From Magnetovibrio sp. (GTDB lineage Bacteria > Pseudomonadota > Alphaproteobacteria > Rhodospirillales > Casp-alpha2), in contig NZFO01000004.1 of the NCBI GenBank assembly GCA_002690705.1, forward strand, positions 191,573 through 255,572: 64,000 nt of DNA, given 5' to 3'. Position 1 is the stretch's first letter. Every line of letters begins with the position of its first letter. Below are positions 39,071 through 47,221 of this stretch, piece by piece. The notes below the pieces were generated by a model. That model searched no databases. It was not told the DNA's origin and saw only the letters and a list, made by a program, of their open reading frames with translations. The position numbers and the translations under genes are program-made.

Positions 39071-40252
39071 TTACCGCGGCTCTCCAATCTCACGCCAAAT
39101 TTCGTATTCATTGCGAAATCGTTGCAATGAGGACCAGACGCGAGCGAAATCGGAATTATTCGTGGAGAGTTCTGCGGCGGTCACTTGCCACGCGTTGCGA
39201 AGTGCCGTTAGAATTTCGGGTGACCAGGTATCAATAATCGCCCCGGATTTGGTTAACTCTTTTAGGGCGTTGAACTGATTGTATTCACTTTTAGAGACGC
39301 CTGTTGTAATGTTGTCCCCGCATATACTCTTTAATTGAGCCTTTAGTGGGGTAGGCAAACTCTGCCAACTACCGGCATTTATTACCAAAGTTAGTAATGT
39401 TGCGGGTTTGTGCCAACCCGGGAAGTAGTAGTGCCTCGCCATCTTGTGAAGACCTAACTGCAAATCTACGGATGGCTGCGCAGCAGCGGCGCCATCGATT
39501 AAACCTCGCTCAAAGGCAATAAAAATATCGGCTTCAGAAATCTGTGTAACTTCTGCACCCAGCCGTTGAAGAACCCTCGCTCCCAACCCGGTCATGCCGA
39601 TTTTCAGTTTTTTGAGAGTATTGAGGTCAGGCACCGGCTTACGGAACCATCCTGAACCTACGGGTGGTAAAAGACCGCAAGCGATTGCATGCAATCCTAA
39701 CTTGGCGAAGTGCTCTTCCATGAGTTTCAAGCCCTCGCCATGCAACCAAGCCAAGTACTCTTGTATCGGTGGCCCAAACGGAATCCCGGAATATAATGAG
39801 AGGGCTGGACTCATATCTGACCAAAGTTCTGGCGTTGCGAAAATCGCCTCTATCGCCCCGGAGCGAAGGGCTTCTAGTACACCTTCCGACTCCACCAGAG
39901 TTCCGGGCTCGTAAAACTTAATCTTGAAATGATTACCAGAAGACTCAGCGATTTTACTCTCAAGACGTTTTCCTGACGTCCCAAGATCCGCGAGAGAGGA
40001 TCCGTAAGCGCTCGCCATGCGCCACCGACTGCCGCGGGGCGCCGGCGCATTCATTGATGGTTTTGGCGCCCCTGAAACAGATCTTGTTGAACTGAGAGAA
40101 ATGATGCTTTTTTGTCGAACAGCCTGTTCGTTTTTACCAGTGAACATACCTCTCGTTTGCACGGGTAGTTGCAACCGCGGTGCCACCACCGTCGTCCCAA
40201 CAACGATGCCGATTACGATACCAACAACAGTTCCGACAATCAGGTTTTGCAT
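39071..40252 (-). CDS. DctP-family TRAP solute-binding protein with N-terminal membrane anchor
   Basis: A 393-residue DctP-type binding protein. The mature domain has FKIKFYEPGTLV, ATPELWSDMSPALSLYSGIPFG, VPDLNTLKKLKIGMTGLG and RGLIDGAAAAQPSVDLQ. Unlike usual signal peptides, the N-terminus is a Gly/Val/Ile-rich helix (residues 4-26) followed by a Ser/Pro-rich linker up to about residue 75, which suggests an anchored rather than free protein. No DctQ or DctM permease is next to it. It converges with the TAXI gene. The ligand is unknown. Confidence 0.88.
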   Translation of the reverse strand: MQNLIVGTVVGIVIGIVVGTTVVAPRLQLPVQTRGMFTGKNEQAVRQKSIISLSSTRSVSGAPKPSMNAPAPRGSRWRMASAYGSSLADLGTSGKRLESKIAESSGNHFKIKFYEPGTLVESEGVLEALRSGAIEAIFATPELWSDMSPALSLYSGIPFGPPIQEYLAWLHGEGLKLMEEHFAKLGLHAIACGLLPPVGSGWFRKPVPDLNTLKKLKIGMTGLGARVLQRLGAEVTQISEADIFIAFERGLIDGAAAAQPSVDLQLGLHKMARHYYFPGWHKPATLLTLVINAGSWQSLPTPLKAQLKSICGDNITTGVSKSEYNQFNALKELTKSGAIIDTWSPEILTALRNAWQVTAAELSTNNSDFARVWSSLQRFRNEYEIWREIGEPR

Positions 40253-40435
40253 TTTGCCTTCTCTTCATTGAGTCATACTAATATGATTTGACTTGCAAAG
40301 ATGTGCAATTCACAGGTTGTGGCAAACCACCGACAAAGATACTTAATTTGCCGGTACTGACAGCCTCATGTACTCGCATAGTTAAGCGCTTGTGTGCAAG
40401 TAAATTGAAAAAGAGCGTAAATGGCAAAATAGAGA

Positions 40436-40512
40436 TGGTCGGAGTGAGAGGATTTGAACCTCCGGCCCCCGCCTCCCGAAGACGGTGCTCTACCAGGCTG
40501 AGCTACACTCCG
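40436..40512 (-). tRNA. tRNA-Pro (anticodon CGG)
   Basis: On the minus strand the 77-base sequence folds into a cloverleaf: acceptor CGGAGTG/CACTCCG, D arm with AGCCTGGTAGAGC, anticodon stem CCGTC/GGCGG with loop TTCGGGA, and T arm with GGTTCAAATCC. The anticodon is CGG. The 3' CCA is encoded at 40436-40438. Confidence 0.95.
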
Positions 40513-40842
40513 ATGATGAAAACGTTATTTAACTTCAATAGACGACGAACTAACAAGCAAAAGAATTACAGAAAAAGTGAGAGTTCTGCCCCAATTTTCT
40601 AACTGTTCTAGTCAAGGGGTATATTGATCCCTACTTGTACTTATACTGTCCAGCCAGAGCATACAAGAATACTTCCTGAATTGGTATTTGCATAGAAACG
40701 GGCATTGTTCCCAAAAACTAGTCGTCCAGAGCATTGAGGTTAAGACTACAATCAATGCTTACCGGTAGATACTGGTAGATAGCTTCTTGACACCCTCTTG
40801 AACTCTTCCAAGCAACAATCTATCAGTAATACTTTAACCTGT
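40513..40842. other. Gene-free stretch between tRNA-Pro and polyprenyl synthase
   Basis: About 330 bases. It contains the tRNA promoter region and the 3' flank of the synthase gene. A short direct repeat of GGTAGATA (about 40763-40780) is visible. No gene was seen. Confidence 0.45.
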
Positions 40843-41859
40843 TTAGTGCGCCCGTTCGATGCAAAAATCAATCAAATCGTGGAATGAGCGTTTCACGGGA
40901 CAGTCTTCAAAAATACCGAGTGAGTCCCGCGCGATAGCGCCATAGTGACGTGCACGTTCTAGTGTATCTTCCAATGCCTGATGGCGTGTCATCAGTTCAA
41001 TCGCTTGCTCTAAATCATTATCTCTCTGTTCTAAATTCCCAAGAGTGCGCCGCCAAAACGCTCGCTCTCTCTCATCACCGCGTCGGAACGCAAGAATTAC
41101 AGGCAGTGTAATTTTACCTTCACGAAAATCATCGCCGACGGTTTTGCCAAGCTTTGCTTGTGTAGCGGAGTAATCCAGAACATCATCTACCAATTGGTAA
41201 ACAATTCCTATATTCATGCCATATGTCTCTAGTGCTTCTTCCTCAACCATTGGACGATCAGCAACAACAGCACCAACACGACATGCGGCGGCAAAAAGCT
41301 GAGCGGTTTTACCTTTTACAACGTCTAGATAGGCGGTTTCACTTGTTTCGGTGTCATTAGTTGTGATTAGTTGGAGCACTTCCCCCTCTGCGATGACCGC
41401 CGAGGCATGGCTCAGAATACGAAGAACGTCCAAAGAACCGTCCTCAACCATTAATTCAAAGGAGCGGCTAAACAAAAAATCCCCTACGAGAACGCTGGGC
41501 TTGTTGCCGAATAATGTATTAGCCGATGCTAATCCTCGCCGTAAATTACTCTCGTCGACTACGTCGTCATGAAGCAAAGTAGCGGTATGAATGAACTCCA
41601 CACACGTCGCGAGTGCAACGTGTCGCTGGCCTTCGCAATATCCACACATTCGCGCCGCTGCTAGGGTAAGCATTGGTCGCAAACGCTTGCCACCGGCAGC
41701 GACAATATGCCCAGCAAGTTGAGGGATAAGGATAACAGGTGAGTCCATCTTGCGCACGATTAATCTATTAACCGCTTGAAGATCGGTTGACACTAACTCT
41801 GTTAAGGCATCTAAAGTTGGTCTCTTCCGTTCACTATCTAAATTGACGACAACGCCCAT
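40843..41859 (-). CDS. ispB: Polyprenyl diphosphate synthase (IspB-type)
   Basis: A 338-residue trans-isoprenyl diphosphate synthase that builds the long isoprenoid tail of ubiquinone. The first Asp-rich motif is LLHDDVVDE, the second is QLVDDVLDY, and AGGKRLRPML is present upstream. The ATG at 41859 is chosen because GGGAAG lies 5 bases upstream. The GTG at 41904 adds an unlikely extension. Chain length cannot be deduced with certainty, so octa- and decaprenyl are both possible. Confidence 0.93.
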   Translation of the reverse strand: MGVVVNLDSERKRPTLDALTELVSTDLQAVNRLIVRKMDSPVILIPQLAGHIVAAGGKRLRPMLTLAAARMCGYCEGQRHVALATCVEFIHTATLLHDDVVDESNLRRGLASANTLFGNKPSVLVGDFLFSRSFELMVEDGSLDVLRILSHASAVIAEGEVLQLITTNDTETSETAYLDVVKGKTAQLFAAACRVGAVVADRPMVEEEALETYGMNIGIVYQLVDDVLDYSATQAKLGKTVGDDFREGKITLPVILAFRRGDERERAFWRRTLGNLEQRDNDLEQAIELMTRHQALEDTLERARHYGAIARDSLGIFEDCPVKRSFHDLIDFCIERAH

Positions 41860-41992
41860 CTCAACTTCCCAAGGGTCATTATGTGGAAAATTTATACCCG
41901 GCACATTTCACAGCTTGACGCGCAAGGATTGAGCCTTAAGCATAGCAGCCATCAGCGGCGCGGCAAGTGCTGCAGATTTATGGGGTTGGCAC

Positions 41993-42199
41993 ATGAAGGA
42001 ATTGGTGCGCAGTAACGATATTGTATTCGTCTCTTGGTTGACCATGCGGTTGGAACAAGAGGATGTTACAGCAGTAGTCCTAGATAGTCACATGGCAATC
42101 GCTGATGGATCCATTCCCGCCATCCAGCGTAGGATAATGGTTGCTGATAACGACATTGAACGTGCGCGAATTGTTCTCAGAGAAGCGGATAACTTATGA
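41993..42199 (+). CDS. DUF2007 domain protein
   Basis: A 68-residue DUF2007 (putative signal-transducing) protein with a ferredoxin-like fold. ELVRSNDIVFVSWLTMRLEQED at the start and RIMVADNDIERARIVLREAD at the end fit the family. Its stop overlaps the methyltransferase start (ATGA), so the pair is translationally coupled. No biochemical function is known for the family. Confidence 0.85.
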   Translation: MKELVRSNDIVFVSWLTMRLEQEDVTAVVLDSHMAIADGSIPAIQRRIMVADNDIERARIVLREADNL

Positions 42200-42963
42200 A
42201 CAATAAAAATGCGACCTCTGACTTTGATGGACAGGTCACAGAGACTTGGCTTTTGGGCGGGAGTGTAACCTGTTTTCAACCGACCAAAGGGTTCAGAACG
42301 GCGATCGATGCTGTGTTTATGGCGGCCGCAGTGCCCGCGGAGAGCGGATCTAGTATTCTTGATTTGGGTACGGGGGTAGGGGCCGCGGCATTTTGCTTGG
42401 CAGTTCGGAACAATAGCGTTTTCGTCACTGGACTTGAACTGCAACCTGCGATGGCAGAATTGGCCCAACGCGGTGTGAAGGCTAATGGATTAAATCACCG
42501 TGTAAATATTTTAATCGGTGATCTCATGGAGCCGCCAGAGTACCTGAAGACGAGGCGGTTTCAGCATGTCATGGCAAATCCCCCCTATATCCCTGTGGAC
42601 GCGGGGACTCGCTCGCCAAACCCCGTTAAAGCTATCGCAACCATGGAGGGCAACGCTAAATTATCCGATTGGGTAAACTTTGCGGTGGATCGGCTGGAGG
42701 TGGGCGGCACGGTTACGTTGGTTCATCGGTGGGATCGAATGACTGAAGTTCAGGATCAACTTACTGCGGCAAAGTGCGGGGCTATTAAAGTTTTGCCGTT
42801 GGCACCTAAACTTAGTGGCAACCCTATCCGCGCATTGATCCGGGGATATAAAGGACGAGACTCACGAACAAAAATCTATCCATCACTCATTTTGCATGAG
42901 ACAGGTGGTTCCTACACCCCAGCTGCTGAGCGAATCCTTCGTGGCGGGAAGCATTTATTTTAG
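42196..42963 (+). CDS. tRNA1(Val) N6-adenine methyltransferase-like (TrmN6 family)
   Basis: A 255-residue class I SAM methyltransferase. The SAM-binding motif is ILDLGTGVGAAAFCLAVR, and the catalytic adenine-N6 motif is NPPYIP. The FRTAIDAVFMAAAVPAE start is typical of the TrmN6/YfiC family, which methylates A37 of tRNA-Val. It is coupled to the upstream DUF2007 gene and is followed after 22 bases by the S49 peptidase. Confidence 0.88.
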   Translation: MNNKNATSDFDGQVTETWLLGGSVTCFQPTKGFRTAIDAVFMAAAVPAESGSSILDLGTGVGAAAFCLAVRNNSVFVTGLELQPAMAELAQRGVKANGLNHRVNILIGDLMEPPEYLKTRRFQHVMANPPYIPVDAGTRSPNPVKAIATMEGNAKLSDWVNFAVDRLEVGGTVTLVHRWDRMTEVQDQLTAAKCGAIKVLPLAPKLSGNPIRALIRGYKGRDSRTKIYPSLILHETGGSYTPAAERILRGGKHLF

Positions 42964-42985
42964 TTAAAAAAATGAGAGTATTACC

Positions 42986-43867
42986 ATGACCACCACTAAT
43001 TTTATAAGTTCTATCTTATCCCTCCGATTTTGGCGGAATCCAGACCCTATTGTTGCTGTGTTGCCCATGACGGGTGTAATTGGCGGAACAGGGCGGCTAG
43101 GTCGGGGGCTGAATTTACAAAAACTGGCACCTATGCTTGAGCGTGCATTTGGTTTCCGTAACTTGGCAGCAGTTGCTTTGGTGATAAATTCGCCCGGTGG
43201 GTCACCAGTTCAATCAGCACTGATTGCGGGACGGATCCGTGAACTTGCTGCCGAGAAAGACATCCCAGTTTTTGCGTTCATTGAGGATGTTGGGGCATCA
43301 GGAGGATATTGGCTGGCTTGTGCCGCGGACCAGATTTACGCGAATCCGTCTTCGGTTGTTGGATCAATAGGGGTAGTATCTGGAGGTTTTGGCTTTGTTG
43401 AGATGCTCTCAAAACTCGGGATTGAAAGGAGACTCCACACATCCGGGGATAAAAAGGCAATGCTTGATCCATTTAGTCCAGAGAAATCGTCCGATATAAA
43501 GCATTTAAAAGCTTTGCAGAGGGAGCTTCATAATGACTTTAAAGAAATGGTTCGAGAGCGCCGTTTTGGCAAACTAATAGATGATGAGAAAACTCTGTTT
43601 AGCGGCGCTTTTTGGTCGGGGCGAAAAGCACTTGAGCTGGGTTTGATTGACGATTTGGGAGCGGTAAGGCCTGTCATCACGAAAACATTCGGAGACACTG
43701 TAAAATTTCGCACAGTTATGCGACGTCAACGTTGGTTTCGTGGATATGAGGGTTTGTCATTGTGGAGAGAATTGGAGATATCCGGCGAGAGTTTAGGGAG
43801 CGATTTTTCGGCCGGTTTGGTTCATGAGTTAGAGGAGCGTGCAGAGTGGAGCAAGTTTGGGCTTTGA
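42986..43867 (+). CDS. S49-family serine peptidase (SppA/SohB-like)
   Basis: A 293-residue signal-peptide-peptidase-like enzyme. It has INSPGGSPVQSALI, the nucleophile in GASGGYWLA (S105) and the base lysine in SGDKKAMLDPF (about K156), plus the conserved SVVGSIGVVSGGFGF. It lacks a clear N-terminal membrane helix and is short like the single-domain SppA group. The gene lies in a small operon with the methyltransferase, and a PP0621-type gene follows. Confidence 0.92.
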   Translation: MTTTNFISSILSLRFWRNPDPIVAVLPMTGVIGGTGRLGRGLNLQKLAPMLERAFGFRNLAAVALVINSPGGSPVQSALIAGRIRELAAEKDIPVFAFIEDVGASGGYWLACAADQIYANPSSVVGSIGVVSGGFGFVEMLSKLGIERRLHTSGDKKAMLDPFSPEKSSDIKHLKALQRELHNDFKEMVRERRFGKLIDDEKTLFSGAFWSGRKALELGLIDDLGAVRPVITKTFGDTVKFRTVMRRQRWFRGYEGLSLWRELEISGESLGSDFSAGLVHELEERAEWSKFGL

Positions 43868-43911
43868 CCGGCATTGCATTCTCAGGTCTTTAAGCTTACA
43901 CCTTTCTTATC

Positions 43912-44142
43912 ATGTTTGGACTTTTTTCACTGCCAAAACTTCTTTTCACGGTTTTCATGATCGTGGTTGTCTGGCAGGGGTTTAAGTGGCTAAGTCGGCG
44001 CAGTGAACTGCAGAGCCGCCGCACTGAAAAAGTCATGAGCAACATGGAAAGAAACTTTGAGCAAGCGAATTGTGAGGAAATGATTAAATGTGCTGACTGC
44101 GGTGCCTTTGTGCCCCGGGATGGAGGTCATCGCTGTTGTTAA
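43912..44142 (+). CDS. PP0621-family small zinc-ribbon membrane protein
   Basis: A 76-residue protein with one N-terminal membrane helix (LPKLLFTVFMIVVVWQGFKWL) and a C-terminal CADCGAFVPRDGGHRCC cysteine block that could bind zinc. This architecture matches the PP0621 family of small proteins. No function is known. It follows the peptidase after 44 bases and precedes glyQ. Confidence 0.8.
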   Translation: MFGLFSLPKLLFTVFMIVVVWQGFKWLSRRSELQSRRTEKVMSNMERNFEQANCEEMIKCADCGAFVPRDGGHRCC

Positions 44143-44262
44143 TGCTTCAAACATTCGACGCTCAGCGGCCAAATTTTTTTAGCATAAACGCTAACTTGAT
44201 TCTCTGATACCGAGTGATAGGTTCGCTGCCGGTTCCAATGATCTACGGTCCAAAACCGCATT

Positions 44263-45162
44263 ATGTCCCAGAACTCTGACAAAAATACATGTTTTCAAAC
44301 ACTGGTGTTCAAGCTGCAAAGCTTTTGGGCCGACAAAGGATGCGTCCTTCTCCAACCTTATGATATTGAGGTTGGCGCCGGAACCTTTCACCCAGCTACG
44401 ACGTTACGGTCGTTGGGTAAGCCGGAGGATCAGTGGAATTGTGCCTATGTTCAGCCGTCCCGACGTCCTGCGGATGGGCGCTATGGCAAAAACCCCAACA
44501 GACTGCAACACTACTTTCAATTTCAAGTCCTAATGAAACCTAGTCCCAGAAACATTCAAAGTCTTTACCTTGAGAGCTTACAGTCACTGGGGATAGATCC
44601 AAGTCTACATGACATTCGGTTTGTTGAGGACGATTGGGAGAGCCCTACTTTAGGCGCGTGGGGTTTAGGCTGGGAAGTCTGGTGCGATGGTATGGAGGTC
44701 ACCCAGTTTACCTATTTTCAGCAGGTTGGAGGCTACGATTGCTTGCCAGTGCCGGTGGAGCTGACCTATGGGCTTGAGCGTCTGGCTATGTACGTGCAGG
44801 GTGTCGAAAACGTCTACGAACTAGACTGGGATGGCGTTGATAAAGATAAAGGTGGTAAAACATATAAAGACATTTTCCACCAAGCTGAGGTTGAATACTC
44901 TGCATATAATTTTGAGCACGCTGACACTGACATTTTATCTTGTCATTTCGATGATGCGGAAAAAGAGTGTTCATCGTTGTTAGCTAAAAATTTAGTGTTA
45001 CCGGCTTATGACCAGTGTCTAAAAGCATCCCATTTATTTAACTTGCTTGATGCGAGGGGTGTAATTTCCGTGACTGAGCGCGCCGCCTATATCGGGAGGG
45101 TACGATCACTTGCCAAACGTGCAACCGGGGCATGGTTAGAGAGCCAGGGCGTGGAGCTGTAA
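44263..45162 (+). CDS. glyQ: Glycyl-tRNA synthetase alpha subunit
   Basis: A 299-residue catalytic subunit of the bacterial two-subunit glycyl-tRNA synthetase. Typical segments are [50 protein letters not shown] and [18 protein letters not shown]. glyS starts 3 bases after its stop codon. Function is certain from family, with normal length. Confidence 0.97.
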   Translation: MSQNSDKNTCFQTLVFKLQSFWADKGCVLLQPYDIEVGAGTFHPATTLRSLGKPEDQWNCAYVQPSRRPADGRYGKNPNRLQHYFQFQVLMKPSPRNIQSLYLESLQSLGIDPSLHDIRFVEDDWESPTLGAWGLGWEVWCDGMEVTQFTYFQQVGGYDCLPVPVELTYGLERLAMYVQGVENVYELDWDGVDKDKGGKTYKDIFHQAEVEYSAYNFEHADTDILSCHFDDAEKECSSLLAKNLVLPAYDQCLKASHLFNLLDARGVISVTERAAYIGRVRSLAKRATGAWLESQGVEL

Positions 45163-45165
45163 TTC

Positions 45166-47217
45166 ATGCCTGAACTACTGGTTGAGATTTTGTCAGAAGA
45201 AATTCCAGCACGTATGCAAACACGAGCGGCTCTGGACTTAAAACGTATAGTCAGCGATGCTTTGAAAGATGAAGAACTCATATTTGCATCAGCAGACTCC
45301 TTTGCCACACCAAGACGTTTGGCTCTGGTCATTGATGGTTTGCCCAAAAAACAGCCTGACGTCTCCTCGGAGCGGAGAGGTCCTCGCACGGATGCTCCGG
45401 GGAGTGCCTTAGAGGGTTTTTTAAGTTCCCTCCCTGAGAGTGCGACTGTAAACAAACGTGATACCGGAAAGGGTGAATTCTTCTTCGCTACTATAGATAC
45501 CTCAGGTTGCGCAACGGCAGAGGTATTAGCCAAAGTTTTGCCAAAGGCGTTAAAAGAGATTCCTTGGCCAAAGTCCATGCGTTGGGGTGATAGTGACACA
45601 CGCTGGGTTCGTCCGGTCGAATCCGTCATCGCAATTTTTGATGGTGAAATTATCGATTTTAAGTTCGCATCTCTTGCCGCAGGTAATAATACTTGTGGTC
45701 ACAGATTTCTCTCATCTGGGGGTATCGCGGTCTCTAATTTTGCTGATTACCGCCAGAGACTTCTGGAGGGTAGAGTTTTGCTTGACGCGAGTGACCGCCG
45801 CGCTTTCATAAAAAAAGAAGCCGCTAAACTTGCTGAATCAGAAAATTGCAGTGTAAAAGAAGATCCTTTGTTGCTTGAAGAGGTTGCGGGATTGGTTGAA
45901 TGGCCGGTCGTTCACATTGGGACTATCGACAGTGACTTCATGAATGTGCCAAAAGAGGTGTTGATTACGTCGATGAGATCGCACCAGAAATATTTTTCCT
46001 GTTTGGGTAAAGACGGCAACTTAGCTAACCGTTTTATTGTTGTTGCTAATACTGAAACAGTTGATAACGGCAAGGCCGTGATAGCTGGAAACGAGCGTGT
46101 TCTTCGTGCGCGTCTATCGGATGCAAAGTTTTTTTGGGATCAAGATCGTCGATCGTCACTTGCAACTAAGATGGCAGCGCTGGAAAACCGGGTTTTCCAT
46201 GCAAAGCTTGGGAATATGGATAAAAAAGCGGTCCGAATTGAGGAATTAGCCGTAGATATTTCCAACTACGTTAATGATGCAGATAAGGATCGTGTAAAGT
46301 CTGCTGCGAGGCTTGCCAAAGCCGATCTTTCAACCGGTTTAGTGGCAGAATTCCCGGAACTACAGGGTATCATGGGATGTCACTATGCGTTGCACGATGG
46401 GGAGTCACAACAAGTAGCAGATGCGATAGCTGAGCATTATTCGCCACTTGGGCCCAATGACATCTGCCCCTCAAAACCAGATAGCATTTGTGTTGCGTTA
46501 GCTGACAAAATCGACTCGTTAATCGGTTTTCTGGCGATTGATGAAAAGCCCACAGGGTCGAAAGATCCGTTTGCACTCCGTCGCGCCGCTTTAGGCGTAA
46601 TTCGCTTAATTTTGGAGAACAAGCTTCGATTACCCTTGTTGTTGATGTTTGAGAAGGCTACCATTTACTATGGTTTTAAAATAAACCCTTCTGCACATTT
46701 GCTTAAATTTCTCGCCGACCGCCTTAAGGTGCATCTTAAGGTAAGTGGTGTGCGACACGACGCTATTGATGCGATTTTTGCTTTAGGAGATGAGGACGAT
46801 TTCGTGCGTCTTTTGGCTCGTGTTCACGCATTGTCCGATTTTCTGGTGAGTGTGGATGGAGAAAACTTGTTAATCGCCTATAGACGGGCAGCGAACATAC
46901 TTAAGATTGAAGAGAAGAGAGATGGTCAGCGTTTTGAGGGAGAAATCAAAGAAGCTAATCTGGTTCAAGGTGAAGAAAAAGCACTTCATTTGGGATTAAA
47001 AGAGGGGGGGTCGAGGATGACAATTGCCATATCGAACGAAGATTATGTAGGAGCCATGACGGCTCTTGCGAGCTTACGGGTGCCTGTTGATTCGTTTTTT
47101 GACAAAGTCACTGTGAATACTGATGACGTTGGTTTGCGCGAAAACCGTTTAAAGCTTTTAAATGAAATCAGGAGCGTATTGGAGTGCGTCGCCGATTTCT
47201 CAAAAATAGAGGGATAA
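45166..47217 (+). CDS. glyS: Glycyl-tRNA synthetase beta subunit
   Basis: The 683-residue beta subunit, which binds tRNA-Gly and stabilises the alpha dimer. The start MPELLVEILSEEIPARM and later VGEWPVVHIG-like VEWPVVHIG, EVLITSMRSHQKYF and DKIDSLIGFLAI are typical. It has the expected C-terminal anticodon-binding part. ppdK begins a few bases after it, a common alphaproteobacterial arrangement. Confidence 0.97.
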   Translation: MPELLVEILSEEIPARMQTRAALDLKRIVSDALKDEELIFASADSFATPRRLALVIDGLPKKQPDVSSERRGPRTDAPGSALEGFLSSLPESATVNKRDTGKGEFFFATIDTSGCATAEVLAKVLPKALKEIPWPKSMRWGDSDTRWVRPVESVIAIFDGEIIDFKFASLAAGNNTCGHRFLSSGGIAVSNFADYRQRLLEGRVLLDASDRRAFIKKEAAKLAESENCSVKEDPLLLEEVAGLVEWPVVHIGTIDSDFMNVPKEVLITSMRSHQKYFSCLGKDGNLANRFIVVANTETVDNGKAVIAGNERVLRARLSDAKFFWDQDRRSSLATKMAALENRVFHAKLGNMDKKAVRIEELAVDISNYVNDADKDRVKSAARLAKADLSTGLVAEFPELQGIMGCHYALHDGESQQVADAIAEHYSPLGPNDICPSKPDSICVALADKIDSLIGFLAIDEKPTGSKDPFALRRAALGVIRLILENKLRLPLLLMFEKATIYYGFKINPSAHLLKFLADRLKVHLKVSGVRHDAIDAIFALGDEDDFVRLLARVHALSDFLVSVDGENLLIAYRRAANILKIEEKRDGQRFEGEIKEANLVQGEEKALHLGLKEGGSRMTIAISNEDYVGAMTALASLRVPVDSFFDKVTVNTDDVGLRENRLKLLNEIRSVLECVADFSKIEG

Positions 47218-47221
47218 AACC

